Below are positions 16,706-26,347 of a DNA stretch of 28,484 nt, piece by piece. The stretch is taken from positions 1 to 28,484 of the forward strand of contig JAUCBJ010001823.1 of the NCBI GenBank assembly GCA_032718475.1, read 5' to 3'. Every line of letters begins with the position of its first letter. Position 1 is the first letter of the stretch. Under the pieces are notes generated by a model. That model had not been told where the DNA came from. It saw only the letters and a program-made list of their open reading frames with translations, and did not search any database. Source of the DNA: Nemertoderma westbladi (lineage: Eukaryota > Xenacoelomorpha > Nemertodermatida > Nemertodermatidae). The translations under genes and the position numbers were made by a program.

Positions 16706-17665
16706 TGCTTGCTTACCCTTGTAGAGTTGTGATGATTTATAAACATTAGTCGATGAAATGTCAGAATGTATATTATATGTTGTTAATACACAAATACAGT
16801 AATATGTTAATGGACAGATGGATGAGTCTGTAACAGATACCGTACCTGCGTACTGGACTGGCAGATGGCAGACTGGTATATCCAGATATCAGTATATATG
16901 GCTGTATGGTATAGGCATAAACAAAGCTAAAGAATCACATGCTTCAAAGGTTGAAAGGGAACTAAACGTAATAATATTTGACAATATGAACATCACCACA
17001 TGCAGCAAGCAGGCAAGGGTGCATTAAAGTTTGAGAAACGGCATGACATATGAAAAATATAATTTGTGTCAAAATTTAGAAAGACTGAAAAACCAAAACG
17101 CGTGTTAAGGGATTCAACCAAATTGTTTCTAGTAGGCTGGTAGGCCCTAATTAAAAACGTATGTAGGAATTGAAAGATAGATATACTGCTGTACTGAACT
17201 GATAGGCCTATAGATAGAGTGAAGGATGATCTAGATTGCAGGGCAATTCAGCAATTGTATCATCTGTATCAGCATTACACAGTTACAATCTTTAACTAAT
17301 TATTGGACAAACAACAATCAACCACCTCCTGACCACCCCAAGCAGCGCCAGAGATTACTAGCAAAAATAAATTCTGAAATTATCACCAGTCAGTCAGTCA
17401 AGTCAGTCTGTGTTTGTGTTATTGACTCTCATCATCACCTCATTTGTCTGTTTGTTAGGATACTGCTGTACTGGGATATATTGCCGTATTGGTTAGAACT
17501 TAGAATATGCCACTACCGGTAGAAGTCTGGAAGTATAACCTGGCCCTACCTGCCTACCTGCCTACCCCTTAGTCCTAACATTTCAGGATCTAAGGAATGA
17601 ATGACCATATAAGGACTTAATGACGCAGAACCATATAAGCCATATTCATTGAGTTAGTAGTTAAG

Positions 17666-17781
17666 TTGCCAAATATGGCAACAACAGCTTTATATAGTTG
17701 CCAAATCAGGCAATCAGAAATGTTGCCAGATTTTGCTTGGTTGCCAAATATGGCAATCACAATCATTGCCAGATTTGGCCA
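17666..17781. repeat. Right cluster of TTGCCA/TGGCAA 16-bp dyads
   Basis: Dyads at 17666-17681, 17698-17713 (one base off), 17723-17738 (degenerate), 17741-17756 and 17766-17781, spaced 18-32 bp. Together with the left cluster they mark both subterminal regions of the hAT-like element. Confidence 0.85.
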
Positions 17782-18182
17782 TTGTACCTAACTGTATAGG
17801 ACCAGACCAGCCGAGAGCCGACCGGCCCGACCCCGTCTGCCCGTACACACACCGCACCAGTCCATCCCCGGTCTGACAGTACAGCACTGCAGCAGTAGGC
17901 TACTGCAGAAATGCAGTACATCCTGACATCAGTATGCAGTACCTCATACCTGTACCGGTACCCTGGTACCGCTGTACAGCTGTACCGCCAAACCAGACTA
18001 CTGGACTGGCAACTGGAGGTATTCCTAATCTGTATGGAATCCATACTGCAGTACTGCTGCAGTATTGCCATATAATACAGTAATAGTGATGTAATGATTG
18101 CTAATGTTTATTTATACAGTAGTATATTTATAATACTGATATTATATTTATTGTATTATATGTTTATTATATTTATTGTTTT

Positions 18183-18206
18183 CCCTTGCCCGGCGCCGGG
18201 CAAGGG
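18183..18206. repeat. Perfect 24-bp palindrome, no loop
   Basis: CCCTTGCCCGGC is followed directly by its inverse complement GCCGGGCAAGGG. It is GC-rich inside an AT-rich stretch. Confidence 0.95.
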
Positions 18207-18580
18207 ATAAATCTATCATACGCGTTGACATACGCTTAGCTACGCGAAGTTCGACACATTGTGTCATTATACAGTATCACTGTAGTTTCACAGTTTTAAC
18301 TTTTTTGAAATTGCTTAGTACTTATGTAATGACAAACATCATCATCGTCATGCAAAGATATAAAAAGGCACATAAAATTATATTAAAAAAAGACACAAAA
18401 TTATTAAAAAAACCTCACCAACCACCAGGCTACTGTACAAATTTGATTATCACTTATTGAGAACTTATACAAATATTAGTGCGCGCGGGAATTTCGAAAT
18501 TAGCTCCTATCAGCATTTGCCAAGCGGATGGAGACTTGAGCGATGTCATGTTGGCCTGCTTTAACAGTTTTAACATTAAT

Positions 18581-18608
18581 TACGCGTAGCTAGGCCTAGC
18601 TACGCGTA
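18581..18608. repeat. Perfect 28-bp palindrome, no loop
   Basis: TACGCGTAGCTAGG is followed directly by CCTAGCTACGCGTA; TAGGCCTA forms the centre. Confidence 0.95.
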
Positions 18609-18629
18609 GGTGGGATGATATAGTGAGTA

Positions 18630-20178
18630 TTCAATATGGACCTGAAGATAACCTGAAATATCTTATGTACATTCTCACGTCAATTCAGGATGATTGTATT
18701 CCGAAACAAAAACCAAAATTCAACAAACTCGACACAAATTCGAAGCGTCTGCAACGTTATCTTCATCGAATAAGTCTAAGATAAAGAATGCCACAGATCC
18801 AAACAGATTAACCATACTGACTGAGGGATAAATTGGAGTCTGTTAACAAACTACTGACAGTTTCATCGCAAATAAACTTATGTTCGAAAATAACGTGCTC
18901 CGCAGACATAAAAACAGAAATAAGTTTTGGTCCTACCCCAAAAGTAATATGGTGTGTAGATCCAATATTCCCACAATGAAAGATAATAATGGGAAGTTAA
19001 TGACCAAAGACGATGATAAATAAAATTTGTTTAATAACATTTTCGCTGCTAACTTTACAACTGATGATGGAAACAAACCACATCTGGCTCCCAAGTACCT
19101 TGCTGGTTTCAACCTGACAGAGATTAATTTAAGCTATGATGATGTTCTAAATGTATTTAAACTACTGAACACCAGTGGGCCAGACAACATTGATGCAAGA
19201 TTGATCAATAGGCACAAGTATTTTTGGCTGTTCCTAAGTCATATATTTCAACAACCTTCGACACCGGAATTGTACCCTCTATTAGGCGTGAAGCACAAGT
19301 AGCAGGCCTAATACTTCTATACAAAAACTCGGGATCTCGTTCAAATGGTCGTAACTACCGTGCTATATCTTTAACTTCCCCCATAGTAAATTTAATGGAG
19401 TCCATTATACGGAATAAAATGATGGATTACTTATTATCTTTTGCTGCTATCACAAAAAACAAACACGGATTTATTTGCAACAAATCAACCTTCTCACAGC
19501 TTTTGGAATGTTCCACAGTTTGGGTTCGAATTCTAAATTTAAGTCAACCAATCGACATTGTATAATACCGACTTCAACCGGGCGTTTGACAGAGTTTCAC
19601 ATCAGAAGCTGCTCCTGCAGTTACAATGCTACGGTATTGGCGGTGCTCTTTTGACTTGGATTATGAATTTCTTATCGGATAGATCACAGCGTGTCAGTAT
19701 TAATGCATTAATGGTAATCATCAATACCGATGACCAGTGGAGTGCCTCAGGGCAGTGTTCTTGCTCCACTCCTTTTGTTATTTTCATTATTGACATCTGC
19801 GATTGTATTTCAACTCATACTGGAATCAAACTTTATGGTGACGATAATAAACTATATAGAGCTGGGCCTAAATAATTTGAAAAGGAACATAATAGACGTT
19901 CGTCGCATTAAGTTGGATTTAAAAGAAATGTACAAAATAGTTACCCTTAACAACAATGCAGGCAATTTTTTCACTCTTTCAAATTTATGTTCCATCAGAG
20001 GTCACTCACTCCAAGAAACTGGTGTTACCGCGTTCTAACTCTAACATTTTGCAGAGCCACATCACAGTTTGTCGGATCTCACTGTGAAACTGCCTTGATG
20101 AGAGCACGGTGACTTCTAGATCACTTTCTTTATTCCGCAAGTTTATCAATAATATTAACTTAGTTCCGCATTGTAAAG
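18630..20178 (+). pseudogene. Decayed CR1-like LINE ORF2
   Basis: Reverse-transcriptase pieces appear in order but in shifting frames. From 19027: NTSGPDNIDARLI. From about 19245: NGRNYRAISLTSPIVNLMES and KHGFICNKSTFSQLLE. From 19558: DFNRAFDRVSHQKL and NFLSDRSQRVSIN. Near 19733: TSGVPQGSVLAPLLL in another frame. Then KLYGDDNKLY, with YGDD in place of YADD. After about 19870 the sequence jumps to a C-terminal block (RRIKLDLKEMYKIV, then LCSIRGHSLQ), so the region between is deleted. At least three frameshifts and several stops make it non-functional. It is a different, older lineage than the intact element at 8540-12835. Confidence 0.85.
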
Positions 20179-20719
20179 GGAATTGGAGGGATTCAATGTA
20201 CGATGTCAATCTATGGCCAGGCCACCTCGTTGATTAACTAGTGACATGCAACATGGAATTGGAGGGATTCAATGTACGATGTCAATCTATGGCCAGGCCA
20301 CCTCGTTGATTAACTAGTGACATGCAACATGGAATTGGAGGGATTCAATGTACGATGTCAATCTATGGCCAGGCCACCTCATTGATTAACTAGTGACATG
20401 CAACATGGAATTGGAGGGATTCAATGTACGATGTCAATCTATGGCCAGGCCACCTCGTTGATTAACTAGTGACATGCAACATGGAATTGGAGGGATTCAA
20501 TGTACGATGTCAATCTATGGCCAGGCCACCTCGTTGATTAACTAGTGACATGCAACATGGAATTGGAGGGATTCAATGTACGATGTCAATCTATGGCCAG
20601 GCCACCTCGTTGATTAACTAGTGACATGCAACATGGAATTGGAGGGATTCAATGTACGATGTCAATCTATGGCCAGGCCACCTCGTTGATTAACTAGTGA
20701 CATGCAACATGGAATTGGA
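20179..20719. repeat. 76-bp minisatellite, 7 copies plus a partial
   Basis: Units begin GGAATTGGAGGGATTC at 20179, 20255, 20331, 20407, 20483, 20559 and 20635; a 9-bp partial starts at 20711. Copies are nearly identical (I see one G-to-A difference, in copy 3). Read in the LINE frame each unit encodes NWRDSMYDVNLWPGHLVD and a stop, which continues the decayed LINE's C-terminus. Confidence 0.95.
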
Positions 20720-21277
20720 CACCGATTTGACAACTACTAATAAACTGCAATACTTGTACATCGCTTATCCGATTAAATATTTTTTAAGTTTTTATTTTTC
20801 TATTCTATTTCTCTATTTTTCTGTCAGCTGAATGATTTTTTAGTTATTGTGTACTGCTGACTGTAGAGTTGATAGCTCTATAATAGTTGGAATGTAGCTC
20901 TAATAATTAATTAAAATCATTGAAGAGGGGGGGGAGTTGAATTATGTTTTGGCAACATTAATACTTTGAGTGGAGTTGGGTTCAGATATAATTTTGCTTT
21001 AGATTCCCTTTAATGGCAACAGGATAAATAATTTGAAAAGGAATGTAAAAGACAATTTACAAATTAATTTATTATAAAAACGTTTAATTTCACAATTTTT
21101 AGAAGTTATCGAAAATGTTTATTAAAGAATGAATTGAACCATCCGCCTGCAGCGATTCGCAGTATTTTTCGTAATTAAATAGTCCGACGAACTACGTCGT
21201 AGCATATTGTTAGCTTTTCCCACTTCAGTTTTTACTGGCGATATATTATTTACATATTATAAGATACAAATGAGAAT
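20720..21277. other. AT-rich spacer, 3' flank of the CFAP99-like gene
   Basis: No coding content seen. Contains the 18-bp string AAATAATTTGAAAAGGAA (21026-21043), also present at 19870-19887. Confidence 0.5.
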
Positions 21278-21736
21278 TCATTGCGCTTTAAGAAAGGACG
21301 CCGATCTACTCCCTGATTGGCTGTTTCCCACCGCATTGGTCGCTAATTGGCCATCCCTTTCCTCAGCTTCCTCCAATCCGCGCCAGCGACTCGCTTCTAA
21401 TTCCTCCTTCTGTTGGATGAGTTCCTGGGTTCGCGCTCTCTGATTGGTCGAGGGTTTAGCTATCAATCTATTGGCCGCTGTAACTCTCATCCGTTCCGCT
21501 TTACGTTCCACCAACCGGTTTTGTAGTTCAGAGACTCGAGGGTCCGCAGTGGTTGTCTGTTTGAATTTCCCGCCGGTTTTCCTTTCGTACTGCCTCTCGG
21601 AAGCGATTCTGTTGGACTCCGCACGATGGCGCGAAATTATCTCCAGCGTGTCTATAATGTATTCATCCTTTTTTACTTTTTCAGCTAAAATTTCGTCCCT
21701 TTTCTTAGCTTCGTCTTCTTGTTGTTCAATATGAAG
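21278..21736 (-). CDS. CFAP99: CFAP99-like coiled-coil protein, last exon
   Basis: Terminal exon of a minus-strand gene. The acceptor is TTTTTAG just right of 21736, and the reading phase is 0, continuing the previous exon; the stop is TGA at 21278-21280. It encodes 152 residues, charged and helix-forming, beginning LHIEQQEDEAKKRDEIL and ending SASFLKAQ. Joined exons give a long Glu/Arg/Lys-rich coiled coil. The preceding exon has VDLTETAGHGLLSEMS and AELRERLKL, which resemble the C-terminal region of cilia- and flagella-associated protein 99, an axonemal protein. The family call is from memory of that pattern and could be wrong; the gene structure is better supported than the name. Confidence 0.7.
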   Translation of the reverse strand, partial: LHIEQQEDEAKKRDEILAEKVKKDEYIIDTLEIISRHRAESNRIASERQYERKTGGKFKQTTTADPRVSELQNRLVERKAERMRVTAANRLIAKPSTNQRARTQELIQQKEELEASRWRGLEEAEERDGQLATNAVGNSQSGSRSASFLKAQ

Positions 21737-21888
21737 CTAAAAATAGAAAAAGCGACTATAATTAACGATTATAAATGACAAAATATCTAAATTTCGCTAT
21801 TTAATTTAATTTAAAATTATAACATAGTAAATACGCGTTACCACGAACTCACAAGTGGTTCGACTGTGATCCTAGAATATATACTTAC

Positions 21889-22137
21889 CAGTTTCAGCCG
21901 TTCTCTCAGCTCTGCTATAGACATCTCGCTTAGCAACCCATGACCAGCAGTCTCTGTAAGGTCTACCTTCTTCTCTCTGCGGATCTTCAATGAGGATTCC
22001 ATCGCTTTTATCTCGGTTATCAGTTGCGATCGCACCCTCATCCTCTCCTCTTCCTCCTCCAAGGCGACACGGAGGAGTTCCTTTGTCTCATCCATAACAC
22101 TCTCTACGATCTTCCGTTTGCGTTCTATCAGCTTCAC
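21889..22137 (-). CDS. CFAP99: CFAP99-like coiled-coil protein, internal exon
   Basis: 249 nt (83 codons), phase 0 at both ends. The acceptor is ACGTTGCAG before GTGAAGCTG and the donor is CTG before GTAAGTATAT, both strong. The translation runs VKLIERKRKIVESVMDE to AELRERLKL, strongly helical, with the VDLTETAGHGLL segment that is the best family signature. Confidence 0.75.
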
Positions 22138-22328
22138 CTGCAACGTAACAGTAAAATATATCGTTAGACTCACCCCCCTATCCTCCACAATGTCAGTCAC
22201 ACATGATACAGTTTTATTATGGATTTATTTTGATGAGAATTACGATCCTGGTTTTAAGATGTTTTGTCCTGTCTGAAAGTAGTATGAGTGCCAATAAAGT
22301 TATAATATAGTGATTATTTCCTGCCTAC

Positions 22329-22661
22329 CTTAGCTTCTTTCGCATTTTTGTGTCCCATGGCGATCTCTTCAACAAGCGCCTTTATTTCCTTATCTTTCTC
22401 CAGTTGTTCCTTGGCGTATTCTTCCATTAACGTTGCCTGCTCCTCCTTCCACTCTACAACTCGCCTCCGGTTCTCCTCCGCACAGGCCTGACGGGCCAGT
22501 ATCGCCTCCTCCAACGAGAGGAGCCCCTGTATCCGTCGCCTCTCAATATCGGCCTCAGCTTCGGCCGTATCCCGCCGTAACATCTCAGTCTGCCATTTCT
22601 CGAAGGCCGATTCGTCCCGCCAACCCACCTCCAACATCTCCAAACGTTTCAAAGTCTCCTC
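22329..22661 (-). CDS. CFAP99: CFAP99-like coiled-coil protein, internal exon
   Basis: 333 nt (111 codons), phase 0 at both ends. The acceptor is TTGCTAAG before GAGGAGACT and the donor is AAG before GTAGGC. It encodes EETLKRLEMLEVGW, EKWQTEMLRRD and LSLEEAILARQACAEENRRR, continuous charged helix. Introns on either side are about 190 and 520 bp. Confidence 0.75.
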
Positions 22662-22922
22662 CTTAGCAATGAAAAATAAAAGGCAGAGATTCTTATGTGT
22701 AAAAAATACAAGATTAATAACTAATAATTGTTAAATTAATAAATTAAATATTTATTCAACACCAGATAAAATTAGGCCCTACATTAGAATTACAATAAAA
22801 AATGAATGTGCAATTTAAAGGCGGACAGATTCGATTCAATTTTCATGACTTGCTCTCACGCGCAAACCATTGTTCTTATTCCACAAAGGAGTTCTAGGGA
22901 TTGGAGTTATAGACAATAATGA

Positions 22923-22971
22923 TACATTGAGTGTGACATTCATTGAGAGGGACATTCATTGAGTGGGACAT
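22923..22971. repeat. 16-bp tandem repeat in intron
   Basis: GACATTCATTGAG recurs at 22935 and 22951 with partial units on either side. Confidence 0.7.
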
Positions 22972-23180
22972 TTTCTCACAACAAACTGGTCTACCTGGAT
23001 TTTTGAAAGATACTCTCTGCCTGACCTTCTAAATATATTCAATGTGGGTCATGTGTGAGCTTACGTACCCAAAGGCACATTATTCTGAACCCCCACATGC
23101 GCACGTGTTAGGACAATTTTTCGTTCGTTAAAAATCATGTATCTTACTGTATGAACTTGATATTAAGATTGATAACAAAC

Positions 23181-23382
23181 CTCTTTCTTGCGGAAATGTT
23201 GTCCTTCGCGCAGAATGGCCGCCGCGTTGAGACGTATAGGTATTGTGTTATTGAGACTGGGAGGCAGAGGTCTGGCTTTGCTACGATCGAAGTCTAATTT
23301 GGCCTCCTCAGCCGCCACAATTTCCTGCAAGCGGCTTCTCGTCTTCTCCGACCGAACTACGTTTGCGCATTTAAACTGGACG
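23181..23382 (-). CDS. CFAP99: CFAP99-like coiled-coil protein, internal exon
   Basis: 202 nt. The acceptor is TTTTGTTTCAG and the donor is GAG before GTTTGT. The first base completes a split codon, so the upstream exon must end with two spare bases. It encodes VQFKCANVVRSEKTRSRLQ, then a linker with RPLPPSLNNTIPIRLNAAA and ILREGQHFRKKE, leading directly in frame into the next exon. Confidence 0.75.
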
Positions 23383-24099
23383 CTGAAACAAAAATAACAC
23401 CAAATAAACAACTACATTATTATTCATGGCAAATCCTCACAACAAATTATTAGAATTTACAATCGAAATGCACAGCCACCGTATTAACGATATTTGTAAC
23501 TCGGAAATTCTGAATATTCCGCCTTTTTTTAATTTTAAGTAGAGGTAGGCCCATTCTATCCGCTTCCGCATTTTCACAATGTTCTTAATTAATTATTGTT
23601 TTTTTTTATTTAATCATGTGGACGTTTATCATTATATTTATACAATGTTATATATATATTTACAATTTAAAGAAATTCATGATCATTACGACACAGGATA
23701 TAAAAAAATTAAATGTATTGCGCAATGTGTACTCTGTATGTGTAACTCAACTCAACTATTACTATTAACTCGAGTTCGGACAGCGGAAATATTTACTTCT
23801 ACAGCAGTGCCCACAGAATCGTAGTCTGCGTTCACGTTGAACGTTCATGTTGATCCAGGTGGTGTGGTATTGTACCATAAAGCTGAGCATTTGTCATGTG
23901 TTGTCTGTCTCTAACTGATGTTTAATTATAGTCTAGTGTAACAAACATCAATTCGTCGTTCAATTGATTTCGTCATTGTCCTTACTAAAGTACCTACTTG
24001 ATTTCAGATCTCATATATTATATTTTCCTCTTCCCCCAGCAAGCATAGATTTACAGAATAACAATCGAATTGTAGTAAATATAAGTGTAACAATGTAGC

Positions 24100-24160
24100 T
24101 TAATTTGAACCCTGTATCTCGAATTTCAACTCCATCGCAATGACCTAGTGGACTATCCCG
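24100..24160 (-). mobile_element. Degenerate tRNA-derived SINE head
   Basis: On the minus strand TAGTCCACTAG (24145-24155) is one base from the A-box consensus and GGTTCAAATT (24102-24111) matches most of the B box, 33 nt apart. The order and spacing resemble tRNA-like SINE heads. No body or tail was delimited. Confidence 0.35.
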
Positions 24161-24468
24161 AAACATAGTCTCTAGAAATCAACAAGACGTTCGTGGCGCC
24201 TTCGCGCAGCACGAGGCTCAGTGAGTTACAGATTAAAATTGAGGAATTCTATCACAAAATCGGTATTTAAGAAATTTAACCAAACCGTCAATAAATCAAA
24301 GAAGAGGGAGAAAGTTCCCAACCCTCCTCTTAATCTGCACCACCCCAACCCAAAGGCGCACAGGGGTTTGATGAAAGGCAGTTATTAACAGGAAGTTTTA
24401 CAAGTAATATATAAAAATATATTTAAGGCGTGGAGGCGACCCAATTTGTAAGAAATATTAAAACTTAC

Positions 24469-24489
24469 CTTATGCCGATAGTGTTGATA
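24469..24489 (-). CDS. Candidate 21-nt microexon of the CFAP99-like gene
   Basis: On the minus strand ATATTTCAG precedes and GTAAGT follows a 21-nt open segment. Its last two bases AG plus the first base C of the exon at 23382 give a Ser codon, so the phase fits exactly and the joined reading is INTIGIS then VQFKC. Splice-site quality and phase are visible; usage is inference. Confidence 0.4.
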
Positions 24490-25164
24490 CTGAAATATTA
24501 ATTTATCATGTCAGCACCTCAACGAGATTATTTAGCTAATTGTTCCAAAGAATCAAGATTAAATACTCAGCCAATCATTTTGCGAGATAAACAATAAGCA
24601 AGATAGCTTATTATTCTGGCACCTTACACTACTGCCTATGTCCTATATATGTAATTGCCCATTGCTCAAGTAGTGGTGAGGTGGTTGGACTGGTTCCCAG
24701 CTAGGCTAGGCAATAGCAAGTATGCCAAGGAATGAGGGAGCTGGAAGTATAGAATGACTTGTGCATATTGATAATTTAATTACGTTTTGATCAATTAAAA
24801 CACATTTCTTAAAGCAAATCACTTCAACTAATTAAAAACTATAATGGAATGGGGTATGGTGAATACAGCTGTATAATTTTTAAGTATAATTATTTAAATC
24901 TTATACTAGAAAATAACTAATTACCATAAAAAGGCCGGTTGAAAATGCTGTTATTTATCGTAATCAACTTAACTAACTAATTATCGGCTTTTATCTCAGC
25001 TTCTCGAAGGCCACACGCAAATTCTATTTGGGAAATTTATAAACTTTTGCCAAACAACTTGTGTACCAGGTATGGTTAGATTTTATCGAGATTTTAACGT
25101 TTAAAAACACGGATCTACAGAACCACAAATCTACAGATCGACAGACACACCGATTGAGATAGTG

Positions 25165-25208
25165 GTACCCGCATGCTAAGCTCGCTTACTTTCGAGGCTC
25201 GCCCCACA
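25165..25208 (+). repeat. Dispersed repeat, inverted relative to 1097-1152
   Basis: GTACCC, CTAAGCTC, CTTACTTTCG and GGCTCGCCCCACA occur in the same order as on the minus strand at 1097-1152. Confidence 0.6.
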
Positions 25209-26278
25209 TCACTTTAACAGGCCAAATAGAATAAACTGCACGAAAAACATTTCATTTCTTCGTTACCATCTTTGCATTGTATTAACATTTACCCGCGTGC
25301 ACCTACTTTACCTGTCTGGACTACCGTTACACCTACTTTGCCTTACCACCTCACATCTACTTTACCGTACCACCAAATTAAAGTATTTACCACCGTTACA
25401 TAATGTTTATGCATAGCATAATTATGTCGATCTCTTTGTTTAATTAATTATTTATTTCCAAATTTTGCGTTGTATTAATCACTTATCTCTCCTATACCTT
25501 AACCTTTTTTTCCTATTGCATTATAACATTGAAGGGAAATTTAAATCCCTCAGGTATAATATGTGTTTCGTCCAGTTCAGTTCACATTTGTATTCTATTT
25601 GGCCCGATGAAGGACTATTATATAGTCAGAAAGGTAGCATTGTATCCCTTAATATTTTTGTGTGCGGGTGCTGGCTGACTGCTGGCTGACCTCCATTCCC
25701 TGTAATAAGATAACACATAGTGTTCATCTTGATCTATGACAATAATTGGTGATACGTGGATGATGGCGAATTGTGGAGGCGTTGTGTTGCGGGGAAGGAA
25801 TAATATCTTAGGGACGTGGACAATGTGTGTAATTACTATTTATACATACTTGTGTTGCAAGTAGCACTCTACAGTGTGATGATCCGAGTGCTTTGTTACA
25901 CGAACGAACGTAGTGAGTGAGTGGAAATAAAGCCATGAGGATCAGAACACGATGAAGTACTTTACAAAAAGTATGTATGTAGTTTTATTCCAAAATTATA
26001 ACATTACGAAATGATTGTATATATATTATAAGTGATAGAAACTGCACAAATTAAATTAGTTGTTGTATAAATAAATTTAAAAATGACATAAATTAAGTTA
26101 TAAAAAAGTTAGCTTATATTTATGGTGGCGTTTGGAGCCATGTCAATAGTATAAGCTATACCCCGCCTACCGGTAGGTAATGCAGTAGAGGCCTATCTGG
26201 CTTTCAGGCATTTAATAATAAATACCAGCTATTGTTTATGTGGTAACCATGACGGCGTGATGTAAAGTCACGGCAATG

Positions 26279-26347
26279 GGACATTACAAATTAATAATAC
26301 ACCAATACAATACTAATTGTACAGGCCAATAAAATGTTGTAATGTCC
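26279..26347. repeat. 69-nt hairpin with 11-bp perfect arms
   Basis: GGACATTACAA (26279-26289) and TTGTAATGTCC (26337-26347) are exact inverse complements around an AT-rich loop; a possible MITE remnant. Confidence 0.65.

Larger units (their letters stand above)
15396..17799. mobile_element. 2.4-kb hAT-like non-autonomous element
   Basis: 15401-15429 and 17766-17794 are perfect 29-bp inverse complements, starting CAGTTAGGTACAATGG on inward reading. TATAG abuts both ends directly (15396-15400, 17795-17799). CAG termini with a 5-bp duplication fit the hAT5-type group. Subterminal TTGCCA-N4-TGGCAA dyads (five on the left, about five on the right) are plausible transposase sites. The interior has no transposase frame; it holds a 42-bp tandem repeat, a GGCGCGC repeat copy and GCTCGC motif copies. 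Confidence 0.7.
17800..18630. other. Palindrome-rich non-coding DNA
   Basis: Dense in GTAC and CTGCAG palindromes at 17880-18065 (for example ATACTGCAG with CTGCAGTAT around a 5-nt centre), then AT-rich DNA, then two long perfect palindromes. No gene recognised. Confidence 0.6.

Noticed and set aside
20179-20719. CRISPR-like array
   Set aside because: Units are contiguous 76-bp copies with no unique spacers, in an animal genome and continuous with a LINE C-terminus.
24640-24740. Additional minus-strand exon of the CFAP99-like gene
   Set aside because: An acceptor-like site is present, but all phases give stops or unconvincing peptides.
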